Assembly (NCBI RefSeq): GCF_004514475.2
Contig: NZ_MYFO02000009.1
Location: forward strand, 124,001 to 188,000
Length of the DNA stretch: 64,000 nucleotides
DNA from: Paenibacillus athensensis
GTDB taxonomy: Bacteria > Bacillota > Bacilli > Paenibacillales > NBRC-103111
Direction of reading: 5' to 3'
The position numbers were made by a program, and so were the translations under genes. Numbering within the stretch: the first letter of the stretch is position 1; the number at the start of each line of letters is the position of its first letter. The notes under the pieces were generated by a model. It was not told where the DNA came from. It ran no database searches and was given only the letters and a program-made list of their open reading frames with translations. Below, in pieces: positions 9,079 to 18,967 of the stretch.

Positions 9079-10170
9079 ATGGCAGACCTGAAGCTGGATA
9101 CCGCATCGTATACGATTGATCAACTGGAGAAAAAATACCGCAACTTTTTTGCGCCGGCTTACGAAATTTCGGTGAACGGCAGCAAAATATCCGATAAGCT
9201 CGCGGTCACTGACCTGCGTGTGGAAACGTCGATTGAAGCGACGTCCGATTCGTTTACGTTTCGGATTGTCAACGCCTACGATATTGCCAACAGCGAGTTT
9301 GATTATCTCGACACGTTCGAGCTGGGCAAGACGATAGACATCAAGCTGGGGTATGTGGACAAGCTCGTCGCTGTTTTTTCCGGCTATATCACTTCGGTGA
9401 TCGCTGAATTTCAGGAGGGCCAGGCGCCGGCGCTGATTGTGCGCGGGATGGATGTGTCTTATCTGATGATGAAGGGCAGCAAGTCCCGTTCCTGGAATAA
9501 AAAGAAATACAGTGATATCGTCTCGGAAATCGCCAAGGAGTATGGCGCCAAGGCGGTGGCCGATGCGACGACGACGCAGTTTCCGACGATTTCGCAAAGC
9601 CGCGTCAACGATTATCACTTCATTCAGCAGCTGGCGAATCTGGTGAATTACGATTTTTTTGTCGTCGGGAAAAATGTTTACTTCCGCAAGCCGCTGACGG
9701 CGATGACGCCGGTGCTGACGCTGGAGCTGGGCAAAACGCTGCGTTCGGTGTCCGTAGACTGGAATCTCGCCGACCAGATCACCGAGGTGACGGTGCGCGG
9801 CTGGAACGACAAGGAGCTCAAGACGTTCGAGGGCAAGTCGGCGACGGTGACAAAGCTGGGCTCCAACTCGAAAACGGGCAAGGACGTGCTCGCTTCTCAG
9901 GGTAAATTTGTGGAAAATATTTATACGAACGTGACGTCCCAGGACGAAGCCAAAAGCTACGCCGACGCGATTCTCAGCCGCCGCTCGATGAAGCTGGTGT
10001 CCGGCAACGGCGAATGCATCGGCATTCCCGAAATCCGGGCCGGCCGGTACATCAAGCTGGACGGCTTGGGCAAGAAGCTGAATCAACCCTACTATCTGAT
10101 TTCCGCAACTCATGTGTATGACGATGACGGTTATATTACGCGATTCGAGTTAGGGGGCAATGCCGTATGA
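9079..10170 (+). CDS. Baseplate hub protein (gp27 / phage late control D-like)
   Basis: A 363-residue hub of the GpD/gp27 family, which trimerises to adapt the spike to the sixfold tube. Visible marks are the early D-L-R-V-E-T-S-I-E-A-T-S-D-S-F-T-F segment (residues 44-60), a second barrel beginning L-G-Y-V-D near 92, the conserved S-R-V-N-D-Y-H-F-I-Q-Q-L-A near 174, and the end domain I-R-A-G-R-Y-I-K-L-D-G-L. It lacks the needle half of VgrG; that half is the next gene, whose ATG overlaps this stop. Afp8/Pvc8 and T6SS VgrG join both halves in one chain, so this is the split arrangement known from P2- and T4-type tails. Confidence 0.87.
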   Translation: MADLKLDTASYTIDQLEKKYRNFFAPAYEISVNGSKISDKLAVTDLRVETSIEATSDSFTFRIVNAYDIANSEFDYLDTFELGKTIDIKLGYVDKLVAVFSGYITSVIAEFQEGQAPALIVRGMDVSYLMMKGSKSRSWNKKKYSDIVSEIAKEYGAKAVADATTTQFPTISQSRVNDYHFIQQLANLVNYDFFVVGKNVYFRKPLTAMTPVLTLELGKTLRSVSVDWNLADQITEVTVRGWNDKELKTFEGKSATVTKLGSNSKTGKDVLASQGKFVENIYTNVTSQDEAKSYADAILSRRSMKLVSGNGECIGIPEIRAGRYIKLDGLGKKLNQPYYLISATHVYDDDGYITRFELGGNAV

Positions 10171-10898
10171 TTTTTGATCTTCCGAATATATCGACGGACG
10201 GCAGCGGACGCGATTTTGCCGGGCAGAAGTTCGGCGGAGTGATGGTGGGCGTCGTGTCAAACAATACGGACCCTGACAAGCTGGGGCGCGTCAAGCTGAA
10301 GCTGCCGATGCAGGAAACCGAAACGGAAACGGATTGGGTGCGTATTGCCACGCTGATGGGCGGCAACGCGATGGGCACGCTGTTCATTCCCGAGGTTGGG
10401 GACGAGGTGCTGGTTGCTTTCCATCTCGGCGAGCTGCGCCAGCCGTTCGTGATCGGCATGCTGTGGAACGCCAAGCAAAAGCCGCCGACGCCGGCGGACA
10501 AAAACGATTTGCGGCAAATCAAATCCCGCTCGGGTCACGAGCTGAGCTTCAATGACAAGAGCGGGGAAGAAACGATTACGATCAAGACGAAAAAAGGCCA
10601 GAAGGTCGTCATGGCCGACAAGGACGATTCGATTACGATTTCCGAGCAAAGCGGCAACAATGTCGTGGCCATCAAGGGTGGCTCGGCCAATGAAATTTCC
10701 ATCAAGAGCAGCGCCACGAAAATTACCATTAACGCCAAGGGCGAGGTTTCCATCGAAAGCGCGAAGGAGATCAAAATCAAATCGACGCAGGTGAACATCG
10801 AAGCTTCGGCAACGATGGCACTGAAGGCGTCGGCTACGCTGGATATCAAATCCGACGGGATCATCAACATCAAGGGCAGTATGGTCAAGATCAATTAA
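10167..10898 (+). CDS. Spike/needle protein with gp5-type OB fold
   Basis: A 243-residue spike. Residues about 22-115 form the OB-fold of the gp5/GpV/VgrG family (G-V-V-S-N-N-T-D-P-D-K-L-G-R-V-K near 28, W-V-R-I-A near 56, E-V-G-D-E-V-L-V-A-F near 75). From residue 125 to the end the chain is an alternating hydrophobic and polar series of short strands, as in the trimeric beta-helix needle. The start overlaps the hub gene by four bases (ATGA). It would end in a tip capped by a PAAR-type protein; such a gene is found 18 kb away (29167-29553). No toxin extension is seen after the needle. Confidence 0.88.
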   Translation: MIFDLPNISTDGSGRDFAGQKFGGVMVGVVSNNTDPDKLGRVKLKLPMQETETETDWVRIATLMGGNAMGTLFIPEVGDEVLVAFHLGELRQPFVIGMLWNAKQKPPTPADKNDLRQIKSRSGHELSFNDKSGEETITIKTKKGQKVVMADKDDSITISEQSGNNVVAIKGGSANEISIKSSATKITINAKGEVSIESAKEIKIKSTQVNIEASATMALKASATLDIKSDGIINIKGSMVKIN

Positions 10899-10919
10899 CA
10901 GCCGAAAGGGGCGGTAATC

Positions 10920-11321
10920 GTGTCAGAAGCCTTTTTGGGACGAGGGTGGAAGTTCCCGATTCAAGTGGATAAAGCGACGGGTCGGATCAAGATGTCCGAG
11001 TACGAAGAGGATATCGGCGAAGCGATCCGCATTATTTTGGGAACGACGCACGGGGAACGGTTGATGCGCAAGGATTTCGGCTGCGGGGTGCAGGAGTTTG
11101 TGTTCGGACTGACCGACGCAACGACGCTGCATTTGCTGCGAAGCGACATTGAAGAAGCGATTCGCCAATGGGAGCCGCGCGTTCATGAGGTGGAAGTGGA
11201 CGCAAGACCCGACTCCGGCTCTAACGGCCGGGTGAATATTCATATCAAATATGTCGTGCGCACGACAAATAACTTGTTCAATCAGGTCTATCCGTTCTAC
11301 TTATATGAGGGTACGAAATAA
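10920..11321 (+). CDS. Baseplate wedge protein, GPW/gp25-like
   Basis: A 133-residue gp25-like wedge protein. The core of the family is present: E-D-I-G-E-A-I-R-I-I-L-G-T-T near residue 30, then G-E-R-L-M-R-K-D-F-G-C-G, where the E-R pair and the following R-x-x-F-G are the family hallmark, and W-E-P-R-V near 82. In contractile machines gp25 links the sheath to the baseplate wedge. It starts at GTG 10920 after AAAGGGGCGG, 21 bases after the spike gene, and is followed by the two large wedge genes in the usual order. Confidence 0.9.
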   Translation: MSEAFLGRGWKFPIQVDKATGRIKMSEYEEDIGEAIRIILGTTHGERLMRKDFGCGVQEFVFGLTDATTLHLLRSDIEEAIRQWEPRVHEVEVDARPDSGSNGRVNIHIKYVVRTTNNLFNQVYPFYLYEGTK

Positions 11322-11399
11322 AACGCCGTGAGGCGATTCGATAAATTTGGGATAAAGAGGGTAAAGCATGACGATGCGCATTAGAGAGGGGGTGGAGCT

Positions 11400-14300
11400 G
11401 TGCTGCCTCCAAAAATCGATCCGCGCGAAGTTTCCGATCTGATTGCTCAGATGAAGGAAATGGCGCCGTATTATACGCCCGAATGGCGATTTACGCCCGA
11501 GGACCCCGATCCCGGCTCGGCCCTGTTCCTGATGTTCAGTCAAATGTTTCATGAGAATATCAAGCGGTTGAACCGGGTGCCGACGAAAAATCTGATTTCG
11601 TTCCTCAATATGTTTGACGTAACGCTGCTGCCGGCTCGTCCGGCCAGCGCCTACGTGACGTTTGCGCTCAACGAGGGGACGCGGGAAGCGGTGCTGATTC
11701 CGGCGGGAACGAAGGTGACGGCTGCCGGCGACGAAGGGGATATTCTGTATGAAACCGATCGTACGGCGCTGCTGACGCCGGCTGTTCTGAAGACAGTGTA
11801 TTTGTCGAGCCGCAAGCAGGATGCGATCATTCGCATACCCGACGAGTTTCTGGGCTTGTCCGCGCAAGGACAGGCGCTGCCGACACAGCTGTTCCGCTTT
11901 CAGGGCCGGGTCAATTTGCAGGAGCATACGCTCTATCTGGAGCATGACTCGATGTTCACTCTCTCTGATACGGCGCGCATTGAAATCGAGATTTCCAATT
12001 CGACCAAGCGGTACGAGGAAGCGCGCATTTGCAGCCAACTGGCCGACGACCGGCTGGTGGAATGGCTGTATGCGACGGAGGAGGGCTGGGCGCCTTTCGA
12101 TCGCGTAGAAGCCAGCGACAACCGGATCGTGCTGATCAAGGGGCACCGCCGCGAGCTGATCGAATCCGAAGTGAACGGCGTAGCCGGACGCTGGATTGCC
12201 TGCCGTCTCAAGCCGGTAAGGCCGGGCAGAGGGGCAAAGACGCTGGCGGACAGCCGGCTGTCGCTCGACAAAATCGCCGTCAAAAGCGATTACGCCGATG
12301 TGCTGCAAACCGGCGGCATCGGGCCGGAGCAGATGTTTTTTAACGATATCGAATCCGATCCTTCGGGCTTTTACCCGTTCGGCGACCAGTTCGCCGTGTA
12401 CGGCACGTTTTATTTGTCCAGCCGCGAGGCGTTCAGCAAACGAGATAGCGATATTACGATTTCGTTTAACCTCAAGGCGATTCCGCATCGTTTTCAGCCG
12501 GAATACGAGGAGCCGGTCGACTGGAAGCCGGTCATGAAGAAAAATACGTTTGATAAAACGCCGGACCCCGAGGTGACGATTTCGCAAGTGGTCTGGGAGT
12601 ATTGGAACGGGATGAGCTGGGTGCGTCTGGCGGTCAGCAAGGAAGCCGAGCGGCTGTTCACGGTGACGCAGGAGGGCCACAAGGAGCTGACGTTCCGCTG
12701 TCCGGAGGACCTGGAGCCGACGTATGTGAACGGCAACGAAAACTGGTGGATTCGCGTGCGGATTTTGCAAATGGACAATGCCTACGCGCCGCAGGCGATT
12801 TATCAATCGCCGTGGATGGACAGTGTTCGGATGACGTACAACTACGGCCAGCGGCTGAAGCCGCTTATGCGCTGTTTGGCGCTGAACAATACGGTTTATG
12901 CGGATTTGACCCGGCACAGCCGGCAATTGGAGGGCGGGTTTGAGCCCTTCCAGCCGCTGCCCGGGCAGCATCCGACGCTGTATCTGGGCTGGGATACGCC
13001 GCCGCTCAAAGGGCCGGTCTCGATTTACGTGTCCGTGCGTCCGCAGCGGCTGACCGAGCGGGATATTCCGCTGCTGGAGTGGGAGTATTTGCGGGCCGGC
13101 ATGCCGGGCGTACCGTCGGAGTGGGCGACGCTCAAGGTGATCGACGGCACGAACGGGCTCACGCAAAGCGGGACGCTGCAATTCGTCGGCCCGGCTGATT
13201 TTGCCGCAGAAACGTTGTTCGGTACAGAGGGCTCGTGGATTCGCGCGGTCAACCGCGACGACAAATACGAGGACAAGACCGGCCTGGTGCGGGTGCCGAC
13301 GGTCAACGGCTTATATTTGAACACGGTGCGCGTCGTGCAGCAGGAGACCATTGTCAGCGAGGAGCCGCTGCAGCGCAACGATGACATGGGCGGCTACCAG
13401 CTGTCCCGCGGAAATGTCGTCTCCGAGGAAGTGTGGGTGGACGAAAGCGGCTATTTGAAGGATGAGCAGATCGTGCAATACGAAAACGCCGGCACGCCTG
13501 TGCTGGACGTGTATCGCGATACCGATGGCAATGTGCAGCACGTCTGGGTGCTGTGGACGGCGGTGACGAATTTCGGCGATTCCGGCAGCCGCGACCGTCA
13601 TTATACGATTGACCGCACGTTTGGCCGCATTCGCTTCGGCGACGGCATTAACGGCATGGAGCCGCCCGTGGGCGGTCTCGGTCAGGTCGAAGTGACGTAC
13701 AAGGTGACCTCCGGTCAGGTCGGCAACGTCGACGCGCGGCAAATCATCAATCTGCAGGATTCCATCGCTTTTGTCGGCGAGGTGTACAACCCCGAACCGG
13801 CGTCGGGCGGCTGCCAGCCGGAGTCGATGGATTCGGCGCTGGCGCGCGGGCCGCAGATGCTCAAGAATCGCGATCGCGCGGTTACGGCGGAGGATTTTGA
13901 ATGGCTGGCGCGCGAAGCGTATCCAAATATCGCCAAGGTGAAGTGCATGGCGAATTACAATGCGTACATGAGCAAGGAAATCGGCTCGATGACGCTGGTG
14001 ATTTTGCCTAAAGAGGGTCAGCAAGGCGGAGCGACGTTCCCGGCGCTGAAAAAGCGCGTCGAGTCGTATTTGCTCAAGCGGGCGGCCAGTCTGGTCGCAT
14101 TCCCGGAACGGATTCAGGTCATTGAGCCGGTGTATATGGAAATCTCGGTGTCGGCGATTGTGGCTGTCGAAGGGATGGATGCGGTGGTGCCGACCGAGCT
14201 CGCCGCGCTGGACAAGCTGCAAAGCTTTCTCAATCCGCTGAGCGGCAATTTTGACGGAACGGGCTGGCAAATCGGCCAGCAGGTGCATCCGTCGGTATTT

Positions 14301-14471
14301 TATGCGCTGCTTAAATCGATTCGCGCCATCAACCACGTGGAGAAGCTGTATATGACTGTATATAAGGTGGAGGACGGCGTCCGCACCGAGCTGGATGTGA
14401 ATAACTTGCCGGCGCTGCCGCACGCGATTGTGATTAGCGGACGCCATAATGTCGTGGTGAATGCGCTGTAG
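11400..14471 (+). CDS. Large baseplate assembly protein (baseplate J-like, Afp11-type)
   Basis: A 1023-residue putative baseplate assembly protein. The opening D-P-R-E-V-S-D-L-I-A and Y-Y-T-P-E-W are typical of the family. The middle is a long beta-rich insert, then a stretch around residue 740 (F-G-R-I-R-F-G-D-G-I-N-G) and the J-like core, A-V-T-A-E-D-F-E-W-L-A near 825, which is the most conserved part. In Afp/PVC this protein and the following one form the wedge heterodimer. It starts at GTG 11400 after GAGAGGGGGTGG. The 78-bp gap before it contains no other supported gene. Confidence 0.87.
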   Translation: MLPPKIDPREVSDLIAQMKEMAPYYTPEWRFTPEDPDPGSALFLMFSQMFHENIKRLNRVPTKNLISFLNMFDVTLLPARPASAYVTFALNEGTREAVLIPAGTKVTAAGDEGDILYETDRTALLTPAVLKTVYLSSRKQDAIIRIPDEFLGLSAQGQALPTQLFRFQGRVNLQEHTLYLEHDSMFTLSDTARIEIEISNSTKRYEEARICSQLADDRLVEWLYATEEGWAPFDRVEASDNRIVLIKGHRRELIESEVNGVAGRWIACRLKPVRPGRGAKTLADSRLSLDKIAVKSDYADVLQTGGIGPEQMFFNDIESDPSGFYPFGDQFAVYGTFYLSSREAFSKRDSDITISFNLKAIPHRFQPEYEEPVDWKPVMKKNTFDKTPDPEVTISQVVWEYWNGMSWVRLAVSKEAERLFTVTQEGHKELTFRCPEDLEPTYVNGNENWWIRVRILQMDNAYAPQAIYQSPWMDSVRMTYNYGQRLKPLMRCLALNNTVYADLTRHSRQLEGGFEPFQPLPGQHPTLYLGWDTPPLKGPVSIYVSVRPQRLTERDIPLLEWEYLRAGMPGVPSEWATLKVIDGTNGLTQSGTLQFVGPADFAAETLFGTEGSWIRAVNRDDKYEDKTGLVRVPTVNGLYLNTVRVVQQETIVSEEPLQRNDDMGGYQLSRGNVVSEEVWVDESGYLKDEQIVQYENAGTPVLDVYRDTDGNVQHVWVLWTAVTNFGDSGSRDRHYTIDRTFGRIRFGDGINGMEPPVGGLGQVEVTYKVTSGQVGNVDARQIINLQDSIAFVGEVYNPEPASGGCQPESMDSALARGPQMLKNRDRAVTAEDFEWLAREAYPNIAKVKCMANYNAYMSKEIGSMTLVILPKEGQQGGATFPALKKRVESYLLKRAASLVAFPERIQVIEPVYMEISVSAIVAVEGMDAVVPTELAALDKLQSFLNPLSGNFDGTGWQIGQQVHPSVFYALLKSIRAINHVEKLYMTVYKVEDGVRTELDVNNLPALPHAIVISGRHNVVVNAL

Positions 14472-14534
14472 CGCGCAGTGCGAATGCGATGAATAGCAAC
14501 AACGTGATCACGCAAAAAAAGGAGGTGAATCGGC

Positions 14535-16775
14535 GTGCTGCCTTTACCGAATCTGGACGATCGAATGTTTGAGCAAATGATGGACGACGCCCGCAAAACG
14601 ATTCCGAAGCTGTTCCCGCAGTGGACGGACGAAAACGCGCATGATCCGGGGATTACGCTCTTGGAGCTGATGGCCTGGATGACGGAAATCCAGCAGTATT
14701 ACATGAACCGCATTACGGAGCAAAGCGAGCGCAAGTTTCTCAAGCTGCTCGGCGTCTCGCCGCGTGAAGCGACTTCCGCGGTTTGCGAGGTGACCTTTTC
14801 CGAAGTCGGAGACCAGGCGGTGCTGCCCAAGGGAACGCCGCTGGTCGCGCACGACTTGCGGTTTGAAACTGTGGAGACGCTGCGCCTGATCCCTTCGATG
14901 CTGCAAAAGGTGCTGGTGCGCAGCGAGACGGGCTCCGCCGACTTTACCTCCAATAATCGGTCGGGTATCCCCTATTATGCGTTTGGGCCCGACGGCGAGC
15001 AGGGCGCATCGCTGTACATCGGCTTTGATACGCCGCTTCCGGTGATGACGGAGATTACGCTGTCGATCAAGCTGTTTGAGGATTATCCGGTCAAGGTGGG
15101 CCGCAGCGCCGACGGCACCGCTCCGCTGATTTCCACGGCCGAGGTGGAGTGGACGTTCTGCGCCGACGGACAAGGGCTGGTCTGGCAGCCGATCGACGTG
15201 GTGCGCGATAATTCCGTGCAGCTTTCGCAAAGCGGCGATGTGGTGTTCAAGCTTGCGTCGGATATGCAAAAATGCATCATGTATCCTGCCGACGACCAGC
15301 GGCGGTACTGGCTTTGCTGTACGCTCAAGCAGGACGGCTACGAGCTGCCGCCGAAAATCGAGCATATTTGCCTGAACGCGGTAAGGGCTGAAGAGCGGCA
15401 CAGCTACAGCGAGATTGCCGTCTTCGACTCCAGCGGCAAACCTGATCTCAGCTGCGTGCTATCTTCACATCTGGCTTATACAGGCAAGCATACCGTACAA
15501 CTAAGAGATAGCAGAGGCTTCTGGCATGACTGGAAGCGGGTAATCAAGCTGAGCTCGGCCGACGCCGAGGATACGGTATTTGAGCTGGAACAGCACAAAG
15601 CCGACCATACAACGCATATCCGTTTTGGAGACGGCGAGTATGGCAGCGTGCCGCCGAAGGGCAAAGACAGCATTCGCGTTATCTCGTTTGCTCCGGAATT
15701 TGAAGACCAACGCTGGCTTGGCAGCAGCAACGGCTTGCCGAACCAGACGTTTGAGGTGCCGAAAGGGCAAATTTACAAGCGCAGCACAATGATGCTGCAA
15801 GTAGGAGTTTACAGCGTCGAGCGCGAAACGATGGTATGGGAGGATTGGCAGTCCGTCGAGGATTTCGACAATTCTTTATCGACCGATCTGCACTACGTGT
15901 ACGATATGGGCGCGGGGCTGATACGATTCGGCAATAACGAAGAAGGGGCCATTCCCGAAAAATCCGCACTGCCGAACATTCGCTTTATCGTGCTGCAGTC
16001 GGGCGGTGGCGTGCAGGGCAATATCAAGGACAATATGATCAGCGGCTTTGCTGACGACGCGCTGATCACTGCACCCGCGGTTACGCTGACCAATCCGTTT
16101 CCGGCACACGGCGGTCTGGAGGCGGAAAGCGTGGAGCAGGCCAAGCTGCGCGTCCAGCATGAGCTGAATACGCCGTCCCGCGCGGTCACGGCCGAGGATT
16201 ACGAAGAGATTGCCTGTGGCACGCCGGGGCTGCGCGTAGCGCGGGTAAAGGCGATCCCGCTGTACAAGCCGGGAATGAAGGATTATCCACGGGTGAAGGC
16301 GCCGGCCCAAATGACCGTAGCCGTCGTGCCGTACGGCGAGACGGACAAGCCGATGGCCGGCAGGGGCTTTTTGGAAACCATCCGCAAGCATCTGGATTTG
16401 CATCGGCTGCTGTCCACGGAGCTGCACGTCATTCCCGCTGATTATGTGTGCATTACCGTTCATGCTGTCGTCGTGGTCGAGCCGCGCTACAAGGATGAAG
16501 AGAGCATGATTCTGACCGAGCTGCGCAGATTGCTGCAGCCGATGGGGCACGCGGACGGAACGGAGGGCTGGCCGTTCGGGCGTACCGTGTATAAAGGCGA
16601 TATTTACGGCGTGATCAGCCGCTTGAAGGGCGTTGTGTATGTACAGGATTTGTGGATCGATGCCGACGGCGAGAATTACGCCAAGGACAGCGCCGGCGAT
16701 ATTCATATTCCGCCATACGCGCTCGTGTATTCCGGCGAGCATTCGATCGAGCTGATCAGTCAGGCCGATGTCTAG
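14535..16775 (+). CDS. Second baseplate J-like wedge protein (Afp12-type)
   Basis: A 746-residue wedge protein, paralogous in layout to the preceding gene. Near residue 30-55 it has W-T-D-E-N-A-H-D-P-G-I-T-L-L-E-L, the hallmark opening of these wedge proteins; near 550 it has A-V-T-A-E-D-Y-E-E-I-A, the J-like core. A beta-rich insert lies between. It starts at GTG 14535, six bases after a perfect AAAAGGAGGTGA ribosome site, the strongest in the cluster, which suggests high expression. It is predicted to pair with the Afp11-type protein in the baseplate wedge. Confidence 0.87.
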   Translation: MLPLPNLDDRMFEQMMDDARKTIPKLFPQWTDENAHDPGITLLELMAWMTEIQQYYMNRITEQSERKFLKLLGVSPREATSAVCEVTFSEVGDQAVLPKGTPLVAHDLRFETVETLRLIPSMLQKVLVRSETGSADFTSNNRSGIPYYAFGPDGEQGASLYIGFDTPLPVMTEITLSIKLFEDYPVKVGRSADGTAPLISTAEVEWTFCADGQGLVWQPIDVVRDNSVQLSQSGDVVFKLASDMQKCIMYPADDQRRYWLCCTLKQDGYELPPKIEHICLNAVRAEERHSYSEIAVFDSSGKPDLSCVLSSHLAYTGKHTVQLRDSRGFWHDWKRVIKLSSADAEDTVFELEQHKADHTTHIRFGDGEYGSVPPKGKDSIRVISFAPEFEDQRWLGSSNGLPNQTFEVPKGQIYKRSTMMLQVGVYSVERETMVWEDWQSVEDFDNSLSTDLHYVYDMGAGLIRFGNNEEGAIPEKSALPNIRFIVLQSGGGVQGNIKDNMISGFADDALITAPAVTLTNPFPAHGGLEAESVEQAKLRVQHELNTPSRAVTAEDYEEIACGTPGLRVARVKAIPLYKPGMKDYPRVKAPAQMTVAVVPYGETDKPMAGRGFLETIRKHLDLHRLLSTELHVIPADYVCITVHAVVVVEPRYKDEESMILTELRRLLQPMGHADGTEGWPFGRTVYKGDIYGVISRLKGVVYVQDLWIDADGENYAKDSAGDIHIPPYALVYSGEHSIELISQADV

Positions 16776-16814
16776 CAGCAGGCGCAGCAAGAAGCAAACG
16801 AAGCAGGGGGGTGA

Positions 16815-18935
16815 ATGACGGTGGAGGATGCACGGCAATTTTTTTCATTAAACAAGCGCAAGGATTGGCAAAAGGGGCAGGCCTACAACGTACAGATCAC
16901 GGATACGGGCGTAGCTGTCCAGCAAACGGAGAAGTACGGCGTCTACCGCCTAATTCGCCCTGAGGACCTGCCCGGCGTGCCGGCGGTGACCGATTTGGCC
17001 GTTGCGCACGGCGAGAAGATTTATTTGCTCGACGAAGAAGCGAATATCTGGATGTACGATTACGAGAACCGTCATCGCGAGCCGCTGTTCGTTGCCGGGC
17101 ACGATCTGTTTACAGGTCAGGCGACGATGGCGGCGCAAAACGGGCTGCTGTTCATCGCCGAAACGCAAGGAACGATCAGACTGGCCGCTTATTCGACGTC
17201 AAACGGCCAAATGATGTGGGAGGCGGGCGAATGGAACGATCTGGAGCTGTACCCGCTGGCCATCGATACGTCGGGTGCCGGGCAGTGGGAGCTGCATGCT
17301 GCGGTGCCGCTGGACATTACGGTTGGTTTGAGTGGAAAGCCGCATGTGCCCAAGGGCGGGCGCATCGCCGTTCTTCATTGGATCGCAGGGCAGGTGGCGC
17401 ACGTCTATGAAGACGATTCGCTGACATTGGATGAAGATACGCCGGTTTCCGAGCTGGAGGAGCGCTTCTTCATCGCCGTTGCTTCCCAAGGAACGCTCGG
17501 CATCTTCGACCGCCAGCGCAAACGCGTGACCGTTTTCCGCAAGGAGGGCGGCGAAGCGACGCAATTCGAGGTCGAGCTGCCGGGCAGCTTTGCCGGCATT
17601 TCCATTGATACGAATCATAATTTCTATATCGGCAACAGCGGGATGGTCCAGCATGACAGCACGGGAGAACGCTTTATTCTCAAATATCGCGCCGACGGCG
17701 AGCTGCTGGAGCGCATTCATGGCTTCCGCGGGCGCAGCGACAAGCTGGTGCACGATACGCGCGATCGCTTGTACGTGCTGGACCGGCATAGCGGGCAGAT
17801 CAGCCTGCTGGATTTGCAGGTACGCACCATGCTTCAGGACAACAGTGGACTGCCCGAGGGCATCTATTTCTCGGCGGAGCTGGATTCGACCGAATCGGAA
17901 ATGGTCTGGCACAAAATCAGGCTGGAAGCCGACATTCCCGACGAAACGCAAATTCGCATCAGCTACTTCGCTTCGGACTGGGCCGAGGGCTACGTCGGAG
18001 AGGACTATGTCAACTATACGAAGTATTTGACCAGTCCGGACATTCCGCTGGCGAACAAAATATTGGCGACGCAGGAGCTGTTCGACAGGCACCCGACCAT
18101 TGTCAATCCGCGCGATGCGCTGCTTGACGCCAAGGGACGCTACCTCTGGTTCCGACTGGAGCTGGTCGGCAGCGAGCTGCGCACGCCATTGCTTCGCAAG
18201 CTGCGCGTCTATTTTCCTCGAACGTCGCTGATCAGCTATCTGCCGCCGATCTATCAGCAGGACGACGAGCATAGCCCGTTCCTTGAACGGTTTCTGGCGT
18301 TATTCGGCACTTTTTTTGACGATATGGAGGAGCAGATCGAGCGGGTGAGCAAGTTTTTCGACGCCGATGCGGTTTCGGGACCGTATCTGAAATGGCTGGG
18401 CCGCTGGCTGGCCATATCCGACGCCGATTCCTGGGGCGGAGACAAGCTTCGCGAGCTGATCAAGCAGGCGCCGCTGCTGTACCGGCTGCGCGGCACGCGC
18501 GACGGTTTGCTTCGCATGCTCCAGCTGTACACCGGCGAAAAGCCGTTCCTGCTGGAATATTTCCAGTTCAAGCGGATGCAGGAGACGTCGGAGCTGCGCG
18601 AATTGTTCGCCCATTTGTATGGCGATAACCCGTACGTTTTTTGCGTGATGGTGTCGCCGGAGGCCGTTCGCACAGACAAGCAGCGGCTGATTATCGAGCA
18701 AATTATCGAGGATCAGAAGCCGGCTTATACCGAAGGCAAGCTGTTCGTGCTGCAGCCGCGTATTTACACGGACATGCACACCTATCTGGAGGTCAATACG
18801 TATCTCTCCGAGCCGACATACCTGAGGCTGGATCAACGTTCTTCACTGCCGTACAACACGCTGCTTACGGATGTCGACCGCGACAATCGCATGGATTTGC
18901 ATACCCGTTTGGAGCTTGATTCCGAATTAGAATAA
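16815..18935 (+). CDS. Tail protein I-type baseplate protein with propeller-like N-terminal half
   Basis: A 706-residue protein. Residues about 1-340 contain repeated beta-sheet units (for example V-A-H-G-E-K-I-Y-L-L-D-E near 61 and D-R-L-Y-V-L-D-R-H-S-G-Q near 316) that look like an NHL/PQQ-type propeller. Residues about 470-640 match the phage tail protein domain of the P2 gpI kind: Y-L-P-P-I-Y-Q near 478, F-L-E-R-F-L, then L-L-Y-R-L-R-G-T-R-D-G-L near 556. It starts at ATG 16815 after AGGGGGGTGA. In comparable clusters this protein follows the two J-like genes and probably caps the baseplate periphery. The propeller may recognise a surface or a fibre; that part is inference. Confidence 0.78.
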   Translation: MTVEDARQFFSLNKRKDWQKGQAYNVQITDTGVAVQQTEKYGVYRLIRPEDLPGVPAVTDLAVAHGEKIYLLDEEANIWMYDYENRHREPLFVAGHDLFTGQATMAAQNGLLFIAETQGTIRLAAYSTSNGQMMWEAGEWNDLELYPLAIDTSGAGQWELHAAVPLDITVGLSGKPHVPKGGRIAVLHWIAGQVAHVYEDDSLTLDEDTPVSELEERFFIAVASQGTLGIFDRQRKRVTVFRKEGGEATQFEVELPGSFAGISIDTNHNFYIGNSGMVQHDSTGERFILKYRADGELLERIHGFRGRSDKLVHDTRDRLYVLDRHSGQISLLDLQVRTMLQDNSGLPEGIYFSAELDSTESEMVWHKIRLEADIPDETQIRISYFASDWAEGYVGEDYVNYTKYLTSPDIPLANKILATQELFDRHPTIVNPRDALLDAKGRYLWFRLELVGSELRTPLLRKLRVYFPRTSLISYLPPIYQQDDEHSPFLERFLALFGTFFDDMEEQIERVSKFFDADAVSGPYLKWLGRWLAISDADSWGGDKLRELIKQAPLLYRLRGTRDGLLRMLQLYTGEKPFLLEYFQFKRMQETSELRELFAHLYGDNPYVFCVMVSPEAVRTDKQRLIIEQIIEDQKPAYTEGKLFVLQPRIYTDMHTYLEVNTYLSEPTYLRLDQRSSLPYNTLLTDVDRDNRMDLHTRLELDSELE

Positions 18936-18967
18936 AATTTGGCCTGGGAAAGGTGAGGGGGATTTTC

